A DNA stretch of 6,612 nt from Acidimicrobiaceae bacterium. Its GTDB lineage: Bacteria > Actinomycetota > Acidimicrobiia > Acidimicrobiales > Palsa-688. This document shows, in pieces, positions 1 to 6,441 of this stretch (positions within the stretch are counted from its first letter, which is position 1; every line of letters starts with the position of its first letter). The position numbers were made by a program, and so were the translations under genes. The notes under the pieces are model-generated. The model saw only the letters and a list, made by a program, of their open reading frames with translations, did not search any database and was not told the origin of the DNA. Location of the stretch: assembly GCA_009785715.1 (NCBI GenBank), contig WQVT01000138.1, positions 1 through 6,612 of the forward strand. Reading direction: 5' to 3'.

Positions 1-1
1 C

Positions 2-946
2 CACGTCTCGACGGTGGCCGCCGCCCGCGACATGGATCGGATCCGCCAGGCCCTCGGCGACCCGAAGCTCAACTATCTCGGCTTCTCCTACGGCACGCTC
101 CTCGGCGCCACCTACGCCCAGCTGTACCCCACCCGCGTTCGGGCGATGGTGCTCGACGGGGCGATCAACCCGGCGCTGGCGCCCGTCCCGATGATCACCG
201 CCCAGTCGGAGGCGCTCGACGGGCAGTTGAGGGGGCTGGAGGCGTCGTGCGCCTCCGACCATTCCTGCCCCTGGCACGCGGCTGCGGGCCAGACCCTTGC
301 CCAGGCCTTCGGTGCCCTGCTCGCCAAGGTTCGTGCCCATCCGGAACACGTCTCGGGGACGTCGCAGGACGTCGACCCGGCCGTGCTCCTCTACGGCACG
401 GCCGCCGGGCTGTACTCCACCGACACCTGGCCCTCGCTCGAGGACGCCCTGGCGCAGCTGGCGGGGGGCAACGGCAGCGAGATCCTCTCGATGTTCGACT
501 CCTACGTCGGGCGCAATTCGAACGGGACCTACGCCAACACCTTCGAGGCCGAGTCAGCGGTCGACTGCCTGGACGCCCCGTCGCCGTCGGTGCGCCAGTT
601 GATCGCCGACGGCCGCAAGGTGGCAAAGGAGGCGCCCGCGTTCGGCCTCCTCGACCTCTATAGCGAGCTCACCTGCGCGGTCTGGCCGGTCAAGGCCACG
701 GGCACCGTCGGTCCCATCAGCGCCCCGGGCTCCCCCCCGATCGTCGTGGTCGGCAGCACGGGTGACCCGATCACCCCCTACCGCTGGGCGGTGAGCCTGG
801 CGCACCAGCTTCACCGCGGCGTGCTGCTCACCCGGGTCGGCGACGGGCACACCGGCTACGGGGCGAGCCAGTGCGTCCGCAACGCCGTCGACAGCTACCT
901 GGTCGACCGTAAGGCGCCGGCGGCGGGGACGCGCTGCCCGAGCTGA
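2..946 (+). CDS. Alpha/beta hydrolase, tripeptidyl-aminopeptidase (TAP)-like, 5' truncated
   Basis: This is the C-terminal part, about 314 residues, of a serine hydrolase of the alpha/beta fold. The frame is open back to base 2, so the true start lies outside the window; the GTG at 14 and ATG at 32 are probably internal. The nucleophile elbow GFSYGT places the catalytic Ser codon at 86-88. The likely acid is the Asp in GSTGDPITPY (764-766) and the His is in GDGHTGYG (848-850), so the triad is complete. The last ~90 residues match the TAP-like C-terminal domain found in actinobacterial exported peptidases. Six cysteines lie outside the core motifs (for example SCASDHSC, near the C-terminal QC, and TRCPS at the end), which fits a secreted protein with disulfides. 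The signal peptide would be in the missing part. The family removes N-terminal peptides or cleaves esters; the substrate cannot be told. It converges on the tkt operon. Confidence 0.88.
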   Translation, partial: HVSTVAAARDMDRIRQALGDPKLNYLGFSYGTLLGATYAQLYPTRVRAMVLDGAINPALAPVPMITAQSEALDGQLRGLEASCASDHSCPWHAAAGQTLAQAFGALLAKVRAHPEHVSGTSQDVDPAVLLYGTAAGLYSTDTWPSLEDALAQLAGGNGSEILSMFDSYVGRNSNGTYANTFEAESAVDCLDAPSPSVRQLIADGRKVAKEAPAFGLLDLYSELTCAVWPVKATGTVGPISAPGSPPIVVVGSTGDPITPYRWAVSLAHQLHRGVLLTRVGDGHTGYGASQCVRNAVDSYLVDRKAPAAGTRCPS

Positions 947-989
947 TCCGCACCGACGCTGGTCCACGCCGGTCGGGGTGCCGCCCCGG

Positions 990-995
990 TACCCT
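990..995 (+). promoter_or_regulatory. Probable -10 box (TACCCT) before the small ORFs
   Basis: TACCCT fits the actinobacterial TANNNT -10 consensus. It lies 7 nt before the ATG at 1003 and 44 bp after the hydrolase stop. At this spacing transcription would begin at or next to that ATG, giving a leaderless mRNA. I see no convincing -35 element, so the call rests on one hexamer and its position. Confidence 0.4.
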
Positions 996-1002
996 CCCTG
1001 CC

Positions 1003-1029
1003 ATGCACGAGCGGCGCCGGCAGGCCTGA
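1003..1029 (+). other. Possible 8-codon leader ORF coupled to the downstream gene
   Basis: The ATG at 1003 opens a frame for MHERRRQA and stops at TGA 1027-1029. That stop overlaps the ATG of the next gene (TGATG). The ORF sits just where a leaderless transcript from the TACCCT box would begin, and the downstream start has no good Shine-Dalgarno sequence. A leaderless leader peptide that hands ribosomes to the small protein would explain the arrangement. The ORF is too short to support by coding statistics, so this is inference from geometry. Confidence 0.25.
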
Positions 1030-1229
1030 TGGCGGGGGAGTTCGACGACATCCGGCGGCGCCTCGAGGCCATCGCCGAGGAGCTGGCCGACCTCGGCATG
1101 GAGCGCCTGCGCGAATCGATCGACGCCGGCGGGGTGGAGCTCCCGGTCGACGAACGGCGCCTGGCGCGGGCCCGGCGGGCGGTGATCCGGGCGGCCGAGG
1201 TGCTGGCCGAGCCGGACGACGCCGTCTGA
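1029..1229 (+). CDS. Small helical protein of unknown function (66 aa)
   Basis: The product begins MAGEFDDIRRRLEAIAEEL and is rich in Arg, Glu, Ala and Leu with regular hydrophobic spacing. It looks like two or three amphipathic helices, with a break around residues 35-45 (DAGGVELPVDERR). There is no signal peptide, membrane segment or cysteine, so it should be a small cytosolic, perhaps coiled-coil, protein. I chose the ATG at 1029. A GTG at 978 is in frame, but the extra 17 residues are Pro/Arg-rich, start ahead of the -10 box, and look non-coding. No strong ribosome binding site precedes 1029; translation may be coupled to the leader ORF that ends on it. The stop codon lies inside the first copy of a 16-bp tandem repeat. 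I do not recognise a characterised family. Confidence 0.6.
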   Translation: MAGEFDDIRRRLEAIAEELADLGMERLRESIDAGGVELPVDERRLARARRAVIRAAEVLAEPDDAV

Positions 1230-1266
1230 CCAAGACGCCGTCTGACCAAGACGCCGTCTGATCAAA
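1219..1266. repeat. Three-copy 16-bp tandem repeat, with decayed copies to about 1301
   Basis: The unit acgccgtctgaccaag occurs exactly at 1219-1234 and 1235-1250, and with two changes at 1251-1266. A weaker fourth copy (11 of 16 bases) sits at 1268-1283 after a 1-bp insertion. The GAYCAA core recurs at 1228, 1244, 1260, 1277 and 1296, the last overlapping the stop codon of the convergent LOG gene. The first copy holds the last codons and the TGA of the small protein gene, so the array looks like slippage copies of that gene's 3' end. Because 16 is not a multiple of 3, the copies shift frame. Confidence 0.85.
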
Positions 1267-1270
1267 GACG

Positions 1271-1295
1271 GGGGCCGATCAAGGATGCCGGCCCC
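1271..1295 (-). terminator. Hairpin after the LOG gene, likely operon terminator
   Basis: GGGGCCG (1271-1277) and CGGCCCC (1289-1295) form a perfect 7-bp GC stem with an 11-nt loop. It starts 2 bp beyond the LOG stop codon. On the minus strand it is followed by cgtcttt, only a short U stretch. GC-rich hairpins with weak U tails are common at actinobacterial gene ends. It may also act for the convergent small gene. Confidence 0.45.
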
Positions 1296-1297
1296 GA

Positions 1298-2533
1298 TCA
1301 ACCACCCTGCGAGTCGGCCCTCACCTGCACCGCCGGCGGGGCGGACGGCAACCGGTTGATGGCGTCGATGAGCTGGCGGAGCCGGGCGTAGGACATCCGG
1401 TCGAAGCGCAGCGCCAGCCGAGGCATCCAGGGAAAGTCGTCGCGGTGGCGTTCCGCCGGCAGGGCCTCGTCGAGGATCTCGATCGGGCTGCGCATGATGT
1501 CGGAGAACTCCTCCGAGAGCCCGGCGACCTCGTCGGGCGTCGGCCGTGCCTGGAGGCGGAAGACCAGGGTGTCGTCCACCCAGCGCAAGGAGTGGTAGTT
1601 GCGGTAGAAGCCGAGGATCTCCTCGGCGGCCTCCGTGACGCCCTCGGCCACCCGGTAGAGGCTGTGGTCGTTCGGGCTGATGAGCCGTCGCGGCTCGACC
1701 TGCTCGGCGAGGAAGCGGTCCCACGCGGCCCAGTACGTCCCGCCCGGGAGCTCCAGGAACACGACCGGCGACGGTTCCGCCTTGCCGGTCTGCAGCAGGG
1801 TGAGCAGCTCGAAGGCCTCGTCGAGCGTGCCGAAGCCGCCGGGGAGGACCACGTATCCCCACGATTCCTTGATCAGGAGCAACTTGCGGGTGAAGAAGTA
1901 CTTCATCGACACGAGCTTCGGGTCGGAGACGATGAACTCGTTCGCCGTCTGCTCCATCGGGAGGCGGATGTTGATGCCGAAGGAGTGGTCCGGGCCGGCG
2001 CCCTCGAGGCCCGCCGCCATGATCCCGGGTCCGGCCCCGGTCACCGTCGACCAGCCGTGCGAGGCGAGCAGGGAGGCGAGGTCGCGAGCCGCCGCGTAGA
2101 GGGGATCGCTGGGCAACGTGCGTGCGGAGCCGAACATCGTCACCTTCGGCACGTGTCGGTAGGGGGCGAAGACCTCGAAGCCCTCCTGCATTTCCCGCAG
2201 CGCCGCATTGGCGATCTTCAGATCGAGGCGGTCGGAGCGGTCGGTCGCCAGCCGGACGACGGTGACGAGCAGCTCGAGGAGCTGGTCGCGGTTGGACGCG
2301 GCGCCCACCGCGTCGAGGAGCTCGGTCAGGCGACGGTCGATCTCCGGCTCGCCTGTGCGGGCCCGCCCAGCCCCCCTCCGGCCGGTCCGCTGCGTGAACC
2401 CCGGGGCGATCCCGCCGGTGGCGAGCACCTTCTCGACCGAGGACGGCACCTGGAACATGGCCGCCCCGGAGACGGCGTCCACCGCGGCCGGTGCGCCGCC
2501 TGTACCCCCTTCGGCCTCGTCTTCGGTGCTCAT
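1298..2533 (-). CDS. LOG-family nucleotide 5'-monophosphate phosphoribohydrolase (411 aa)
   Basis: The protein belongs to the LOG (formerly 'lysine decarboxylase-like') Rossmann family, whose members cleave nucleoside monophosphates to a free base and ribose-5-phosphate. It has a low-complexity N-terminus (residues 1-60), a helical region (65-125), and a Rossmann core from about 130 to 300. The core carries FGSART, the phosphate-loop variant GAGPGIM (166-172), the Arg-Lys pair R216/K217 in FFTRKLLL, and the diagnostic PGGFGTLDE (231-239) with its catalytic Glu. About 110 further residues follow. At 411 aa it is far longer than plant or corynebacterial LOGs (about 200 aa) and nearer in size to E. 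coli PpnN (about 450 aa). I chose the ATG at 2533, behind GGGAG with a 4-nt spacer. The in-frame ATG at 2605 would overlap pgl and adds an unlikely 24 residues. It is last in the operon, 29 bp after pgl. Base preference cannot be read from sequence. Confidence 0.87.
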   Translation of the reverse strand: MSTEDEAEGGTGGAPAAVDAVSGAAMFQVPSSVEKVLATGGIAPGFTQRTGRRGAGRARTGEPEIDRRLTELLDAVGAASNRDQLLELLVTVVRLATDRSDRLDLKIANAALREMQEGFEVFAPYRHVPKVTMFGSARTLPSDPLYAAARDLASLLASHGWSTVTGAGPGIMAAGLEGAGPDHSFGINIRLPMEQTANEFIVSDPKLVSMKYFFTRKLLLIKESWGYVVLPGGFGTLDEAFELLTLLQTGKAEPSPVVFLELPGGTYWAAWDRFLAEQVEPRRLISPNDHSLYRVAEGVTEAAEEILGFYRNYHSLRWVDDTLVFRLQARPTPDEVAGLSEEFSDIMRSPIEILDEALPAERHRDDFPWMPRLALRFDRMSYARLRQLIDAINRLPSAPPAVQVRADSQGG

Positions 2534-2562
2534 CGAACTCCCGTGATCATCAAAAGGGCAGG

Positions 2563-3237
2563 CTACGACGGCAGTCGTGGGGCGATGGCGCGCTCCACCA
2601 GCCACACCACCCGGTCCGCCTTGACCCGGGCGGCCGGCACGTCGGCGCCGTCGACCACGGCCTGGAGCATCTCGCGCTTGTTCTCGCCGGCGATCGTGAA
2701 CAGCGCCAGCCGGGCGCGTGCGATCCCGGAGAAGGTGAGCGTCATCCGCGGATGGACGTTGCGCCCCGAAGGGTCCACGTTGCGGGCCACCAGCTGCCCG
2801 GGGTCGGCCTGAAGCGCCTCGGAACCGGGGAAGAGCGAGGCGGTGTGCCCGTCGGGGCCCATGCCGAGGTGGACCACGTCGAGTCGCCCGACCTCGCCGA
2901 TCCGCAACTGATACGCGTCGGGGCCCTCCTCACAGCTCATCGGGTAGACGGCGTTCGCCGCCCCGACGTGCTCGAGGAGCGTCTGGCGGCCGAGCAGCTG
3001 GTTCGAGTCCGGATCGTCGGCCGGCACGCAGCGTTCGTCGCCCCAGTAGATGTTCACCGACAACCAGTCGATGACCGACGCGCTCGCCTCGGCGAGGCGC
3101 GGATAGCACGTCTCGGCGCTGCTCCCGCCCGAAAGCACGAGGGAGAAGAGCTCTCCGGGGCGCGTGCCGTAGGCGTTGATGACCTCCGAGGCGAAGGCCT
3201 CGGGGACGTCGTCGACGAGGACCAGTTCTCCGTTCAC
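2563..3237 (-). CDS. pgl: 6-phosphogluconolactonase
   Basis: This enzyme hydrolyses 6-phospho-glucono-lactone to 6-phosphogluconate, the second step of the oxidative pentose phosphate pathway, in the cytosol. Family motifs are in order: the phosphate-binding loop LSGGSSAETCY (35-45), WGDERCVPADDPDSN (65-79), and LGMGPDGHTASLFPGS (124-139) with the catalytic His at 131. HPRMTLT follows as the last conserved strand. At 224 residues it is slightly shorter than the usual 230-260 but has no missing motif. The GTG at 3237 is the only start that fits, since upstream in-frame codons offer none. It has no Shine-Dalgarno sequence. It lies 28 bp after tal and 29 bp before the LOG gene. Its usual neighbours zwf and opcA, which would make and assist the making of its substrate, are not here. 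Confidence 0.95.
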   Translation of the reverse strand: MNGELVLVDDVPEAFASEVINAYGTRPGELFSLVLSGGSSAETCYPRLAEASASVIDWLSVNIYWGDERCVPADDPDSNQLLGRQTLLEHVGAANAVYPMSCEEGPDAYQLRIGEVGRLDVVHLGMGPDGHTASLFPGSEALQADPGQLVARNVDPSGRNVHPRMTLTFSGIARARLALFTIAGENKREMLQAVVDGADVPAARVKADRVVWLVERAIAPRLPS

Positions 3238-3245
3238 GCCCGAGC

Positions 3246-3251
3246 AGGTTA
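3246..3251 (-). promoter_or_regulatory. Possible internal -10 box (TAACCT) before pgl
   Basis: In the 28-bp gap between tal and pgl the minus strand reads TTTAACCT, then 8 nt to the GTG of pgl. TAACCT fits TANNNT, and the distance suits a transcript starting at or within two bases of the GTG. pgl has no ribosome binding site, which fits leaderless translation. It may be an internal promoter for pgl and the LOG gene. There is no clear -35 element. Confidence 0.35.
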
Positions 3252-3265
3252 AAGGACGGGGCGCT

Positions 3266-4384
3266 TCAGGGAGCCGAGTTACCGGCAGCCCGGGCGTTGG
3301 CCTTGTCGGTCAGCGACTGCATCAGCTCCTCGAAGCTCTTCACGAACGAGGAGACGCCCTCCTCCTCGAGGACCCGGGACACGTCGGCCAGGTCGACGCC
3401 GACGGCGTGCAGTCGCTCCAGGTCTGCGGCCGCCTCGTCGACGGCGGTGTCCACGGTCCGCGAGACCGTCCCGTGGTCGCTGAAGGCTTCGACCGTCGAG
3501 TCGGGCATCGTGTTCACCGTGTCCGGGCCGATCAGGTCGTCGACGTACAGCAGGTCGGGGTAGTCCGGGTTCTTCGTCGACGTGGAGGCCCACAGCGGCC
3601 GCTGCACGTTGGCGCCCTTCTGGGCCAGCGCCTCCCAGCGCGGGCCGGAGAATTCGTCCTGGAACAGGCGGTACGCCAGCTTGGCCTGGGCAACAGCCGT
3701 CTTGCCGGCCAGCCCGTGGGTGTCCACCCCGAGGTGGCTGAGCCGCCGGTCGACCTCGGTGTCCACCCGACTCACGAAGAAGGAGGCGACGCTGTGGACC
3801 CGGCTCAGGTCTCCGCCGGCGGCGTCGAAGCGCTCCAACCCGCTGATGTACGCCTCGATGACTTCGGCATAACGGGGGAGGCTGAAGATGAGCGTAACGT
3901 TGATATTCCGGCCTTCGGCGATCATCTCGTGGATCGCAGGCACGCCGGCTTCGGTAGCCGGGATTTTGACCATCAGGTTGGGCAAATTGATGCGCTGGTG
4001 GATATTGCGGGCCGCGGTCGTCGTCCCGGGCGTGTCATTCGCCAGTCCCGGAGCGACCTCCAGGGAGACGAATCCATCCTTCCCGCCGCTCTCGTCATGG
4101 AGGGGCCTGAACACCCCGAGGGCAGCCGTGACGTCATCCACGGCCATCGTCCAGTAGGCGTCCTCCACCGAGCCCTTGGAGGTGAGGGTCGCGAACTGCT
4201 CGTCATAGATCTCCGAACCGGGGCCGGTCATGGCGTGCATGAAGATCGTGGGGTTCGAGGTCACACCACGGATGCCGCGTGAGAGCAGCTCGGCAAGGCC
4301 GCCGCCCTGCACGCTCTGGCGGGAGAGGTTGTCGATCCAGGGGCTCTGGCCCCCGGCGTCGAAAAGGTCATGAAGGAGGGTCAT
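3266..4384 (-). CDS. tal: Transaldolase, mycobacterial type (372 aa)
   Basis: Transaldolase moves a dihydroxyacetone unit between sedoheptulose-7-phosphate and glyceraldehyde-3-phosphate in the non-oxidative pentose phosphate pathway. Visible family marks are SPWIDNLSR with Asp18, the signature VTSNPTIF (41-48), SLEVAPGL, the Schiff-base Lys140 in LMVKIPATEAG, NVTLIFSL, and FFVSRVDTEVD. The later KNPDYPDLLYVDDLIGPDTV segment and the 372-aa length match the actinobacterial and cyanobacterial-like form rather than the 317-aa E. coli TalB. The ATG overlaps the tkt stop as ATGA, so it is likely translationally coupled, and GAGGA lies 6 nt upstream inside tkt. The N-terminal half uses more A/T-ending codons than tkt (13 of 60 codons in one stretch around Lys140). 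Fusion to glucose-6-phosphate isomerase, known in some bacteria, is absent. Confidence 0.97.
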   Translation of the reverse strand: MTLLHDLFDAGGQSPWIDNLSRQSVQGGGLAELLSRGIRGVTSNPTIFMHAMTGPGSEIYDEQFATLTSKGSVEDAYWTMAVDDVTAALGVFRPLHDESGGKDGFVSLEVAPGLANDTPGTTTAARNIHQRINLPNLMVKIPATEAGVPAIHEMIAEGRNINVTLIFSLPRYAEVIEAYISGLERFDAAGGDLSRVHSVASFFVSRVDTEVDRRLSHLGVDTHGLAGKTAVAQAKLAYRLFQDEFSGPRWEALAQKGANVQRPLWASTSTKNPDYPDLLYVDDLIGPDTVNTMPDSTVEAFSDHGTVSRTVDTAVDEAAADLERLHAVGVDLADVSRVLEEEGVSSFVKSFEELMQSLTDKANARAAGNSAP

Positions 4385-6429
4385 ACGCCGTCCTCGCTTT
4401 CGCTATCGAATTCATCGTCGGAGCCATTGTCGATTTCGTCCAAAAGGGCCTGCGCCCGGCCGGCCACGTTCTCGGGTGTGAACCCGAACTCGGCAAGGAC
4501 CTCGTCCCCCGGGCCGGAGAGGCCGAAGTGGTCGATCGCCACCGAGTCGTCGGCCCAGCGTGACCAGCCGAAGGAGCTGGCCGCCTCGACCGAGAGGACC
4601 GGGCTCCCGGGCCCGAGCACCAGGTCCTGATAGTCGTCGTCCTGGGCGTCGAAGAGGTCCCACGACGGCATCGAGACGACCCGGGCCCGCACCCCATCCG
4701 CCTCGAGCAGCTTGGCGGCCTCCACGCACACCGAGACCTCCGAGCCGGTCCCGATCAGCACCACGTCGGGGTCGTCCCCGCCCTCGACCAGGATGTAGGC
4801 CCCCCGGTCCACCTCGCCGTCCGCGGTGCCCTCGAGCACGGGGACCGCCTGGCGGGTGAGGATCAGCGCCGTCGGCCCGTCGGACTCGAGGGCGATGCGG
4901 AGGGCGGCCGCCGACTCGTTGGCGTCGGCGGGGCGGATGACCCGCAGGCCGGGCGTGGCCCGCATGATCGCCAGGTGCTCGATCGGCTGGTGGGTGGGCC
5001 CATCCTGACCGAGGCCGACCGAGTCGTGGGTCCAGAAGTAGATCACCTTGTGCTCGGAGAGCGCGGAGAGACGCACCGAGCCGCGCATGTAGTCGCTGAA
5101 GATGAAGAACGTGCCGCCGATCGGGATGATCCCGCCGTGGGCGGCCATCCCGTTCATGATCCCGCCCATTGCGTGCTCGCGGACCCCGAAGGCCATCTGG
5201 CGCCCTCCGGGAGACTCCCGGTCCTGGCGGATGGCGTCGTTCAGCCGGGTCCCGGTGTTGCCGGTCAGGTCGGCGCCTCCCGAGACGATGCCCGGGACCA
5301 CGTCGGCGATGGCGTTCAGCGCAGCGTTGGCCGACGCCCGGGTGGCGAGCTTCTCCCCGGGGGACCAGGTCGGCAGCTTGGCCTCCCAGCCGTCGGCGCC
5401 GATCCCACCCCACTGGATGGCCCACGACTGCTTGTCGGCGGACCCCGGTCCGGCGAAGTGGGCGGCCAGCCCGGCCTCCCACGCCTTGCGGGCCTCGGCG
5501 CCCCGGGCGCCGGCCTCCCGGTAGAACTCGACGACCTCGTCGGGGACCCAGAAGTGCTCCTCGGGTGGGAGCCCGAGGATCTCCTTGGTGATCTTGATCT
5601 CGTCCTCGCCGAGGGGATCGCCGTGGGCGCGGTGGTCGTCGGTGAACTTGGGGGAGGGGTAGCCGATGTGGCTGCGGAGCGTGAGGAAGGAGGGCTTGTC
5701 CTCGACGGCCATCGCCCGCCGGATGCCGGCCTCGAGCGCCTCGGCGTCGTTCGAGATCTCGCCCAGGTTCTCGACGTGCCAGCCGTAGGCCTCGAACCGC
5801 TTGACGGGGTCGTCGTTGAGGGCGATCTCGGTGGGCCCGTCGATGGTGATGTGGTTGTCGTCGTAGATGTAGATCAGCCGGCCGAGACCGAGGTGCCCGG
5901 CCAGCGATGCCGCCTCGTGGGAGATGCCCTCCATCAGGCAGCCGTCGCCGACGATCACGAACGTGTAGTGGCCCATCACCTCGGGGCCGTAGCGGGTCCG
6001 GAGGATCCGCTCGGCGATGCCGAGCCCGACGCCGTTGGCAACGCCCTGGCCGAGCGGGCCGGTGGTCACCTCGATGCCCGGGGTCCCGTGGTTTGCCTCG
6101 GGGTGACCGGGGGTGTGGCTGTGCGGCGTCCGGAACGCCTTGATGTCGTCGAGGGTCAGGCCGTAGCCGGTCAGGTACAGCATCGAATACTGGAGGATGC
6201 AGGCGTGGCCGGGGGAGAGCACGAAGCGGTCCCGGTTCGGCCAGGTCGGTTCCGCGGGGTCGTAGTTCATGATCCTGGACCACAGCACGTGCGCAAGCGG
6301 CGCCAGCGCCATGGCGGTCCCCGGGTGCCCGGAGTTCGCTTTCTGCGGGGCGTCCATCGCGAGGCCCCGGATGACGTTGATGCCAAGTTGCTCGAGGTCG
6401 GTGGCCCCGGCGGTGATGGTCTGGCTCAT
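4381..6429 (-). CDS. tkt: Transketolase (682 aa)
   Basis: Thiamine-diphosphate enzyme that moves two-carbon ketol units among pentose, tetrose, hexose and heptose phosphates in the cytosol. The N-terminal Pyr/PP half shows the substrate-binding His35 in NSGHPG, the GPLGQG loop (124-129), and the ThDP/Mg motif GDGCLMEG (161-168) ending in YDDN (Asn192). The second domain has VREHAMG with the cofactor-activating Glu418 and GQDGPTHQP with His480. All expected catalytic residues are present and the length is normal (E. coli TktA 663), apart from an acidic tail. The last ~19 residues hold ten Asp/Glu and no Lys/Arg, and use more A/T-ending codons than the rest. The ATG at 6429 lies 6 nt behind a -10 box with no room for a Shine-Dalgarno, so translation is probably leaderless. 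It is the first gene of the operon and overlaps tal by 4 bp. Confidence 0.98.
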   Translation of the reverse strand: MSQTITAGATDLEQLGINVIRGLAMDAPQKANSGHPGTAMALAPLAHVLWSRIMNYDPAEPTWPNRDRFVLSPGHACILQYSMLYLTGYGLTLDDIKAFRTPHSHTPGHPEANHGTPGIEVTTGPLGQGVANGVGLGIAERILRTRYGPEVMGHYTFVIVGDGCLMEGISHEAASLAGHLGLGRLIYIYDDNHITIDGPTEIALNDDPVKRFEAYGWHVENLGEISNDAEALEAGIRRAMAVEDKPSFLTLRSHIGYPSPKFTDDHRAHGDPLGEDEIKITKEILGLPPEEHFWVPDEVVEFYREAGARGAEARKAWEAGLAAHFAGPGSADKQSWAIQWGGIGADGWEAKLPTWSPGEKLATRASANAALNAIADVVPGIVSGGADLTGNTGTRLNDAIRQDRESPGGRQMAFGVREHAMGGIMNGMAAHGGIIPIGGTFFIFSDYMRGSVRLSALSEHKVIYFWTHDSVGLGQDGPTHQPIEHLAIMRATPGLRVIRPADANESAAALRIALESDGPTALILTRQAVPVLEGTADGEVDRGAYILVEGGDDPDVVLIGTGSEVSVCVEAAKLLEADGVRARVVSMPSWDLFDAQDDDYQDLVLGPGSPVLSVEAASSFGWSRWADDSVAIDHFGLSGPGDEVLAEFGFTPENVAGRAQALLDEIDNGSDDEFDSESEDGV
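4391..4395 (-). promoter_or_regulatory. Ribosome binding site of tal inside tkt
   Basis: GAGGA on the minus strand, 6 nt before the tal ATG, lies within the last codons of tkt. With the ATGA overlap it supports both the tal start and coupled translation. Confidence 0.6.
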
Positions 6430-6435
6430 GGCCTG

Positions 6436-6441
6436 ACCCTA
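6436..6441 (-). promoter_or_regulatory. tkt operon promoter, -10 box TAGGGT
   Basis: The minus strand reads TAGGGT, then CAGGCC, then the tkt ATG. A TANNNT hexamer ending 7 nt before a start codon is the classic geometry of an actinobacterial leaderless promoter, with transcription starting at the A of the ATG. A weak -35 candidate (GTGACG) lies 16 bp upstream of the -10 box. This would drive all four genes of the operon. Confidence 0.6.

Noticed and set aside
974..988. CGGGG/CCCCG hairpin after the hydrolase gene, as a terminator
   Set aside because: The stem is only 5 bp, has no T run, and abuts the TACCCT box, so it is likely chance in GC-rich DNA.
1219..1301. The repeat as a CRISPR array
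   Set aside because: Units are 16 bp and directly adjacent with no spacers, and there are no cas genes.
554..1862. Overlapping minus-strand frames across the hydrolase 3' end, the small gene and the LOG 3' end
   Set aside because: They are Arg/Pro-rich, run through the tandem repeat and through both convergent genes, and have no family resemblance.
2534..2605. The upstream ATG at 2605 as the LOG gene start
   Set aside because: It would overlap the pgl coding region and adds residues that look like a shifted reading of pgl. The ATG at 2533 has a GGGAG site and leaves a normal 29-bp gap.
1445..2812. A long + strand open frame across the LOG and pgl genes
   Set aside because: It crosses two well-supported genes and their spacer, and shows no recognisable motif.
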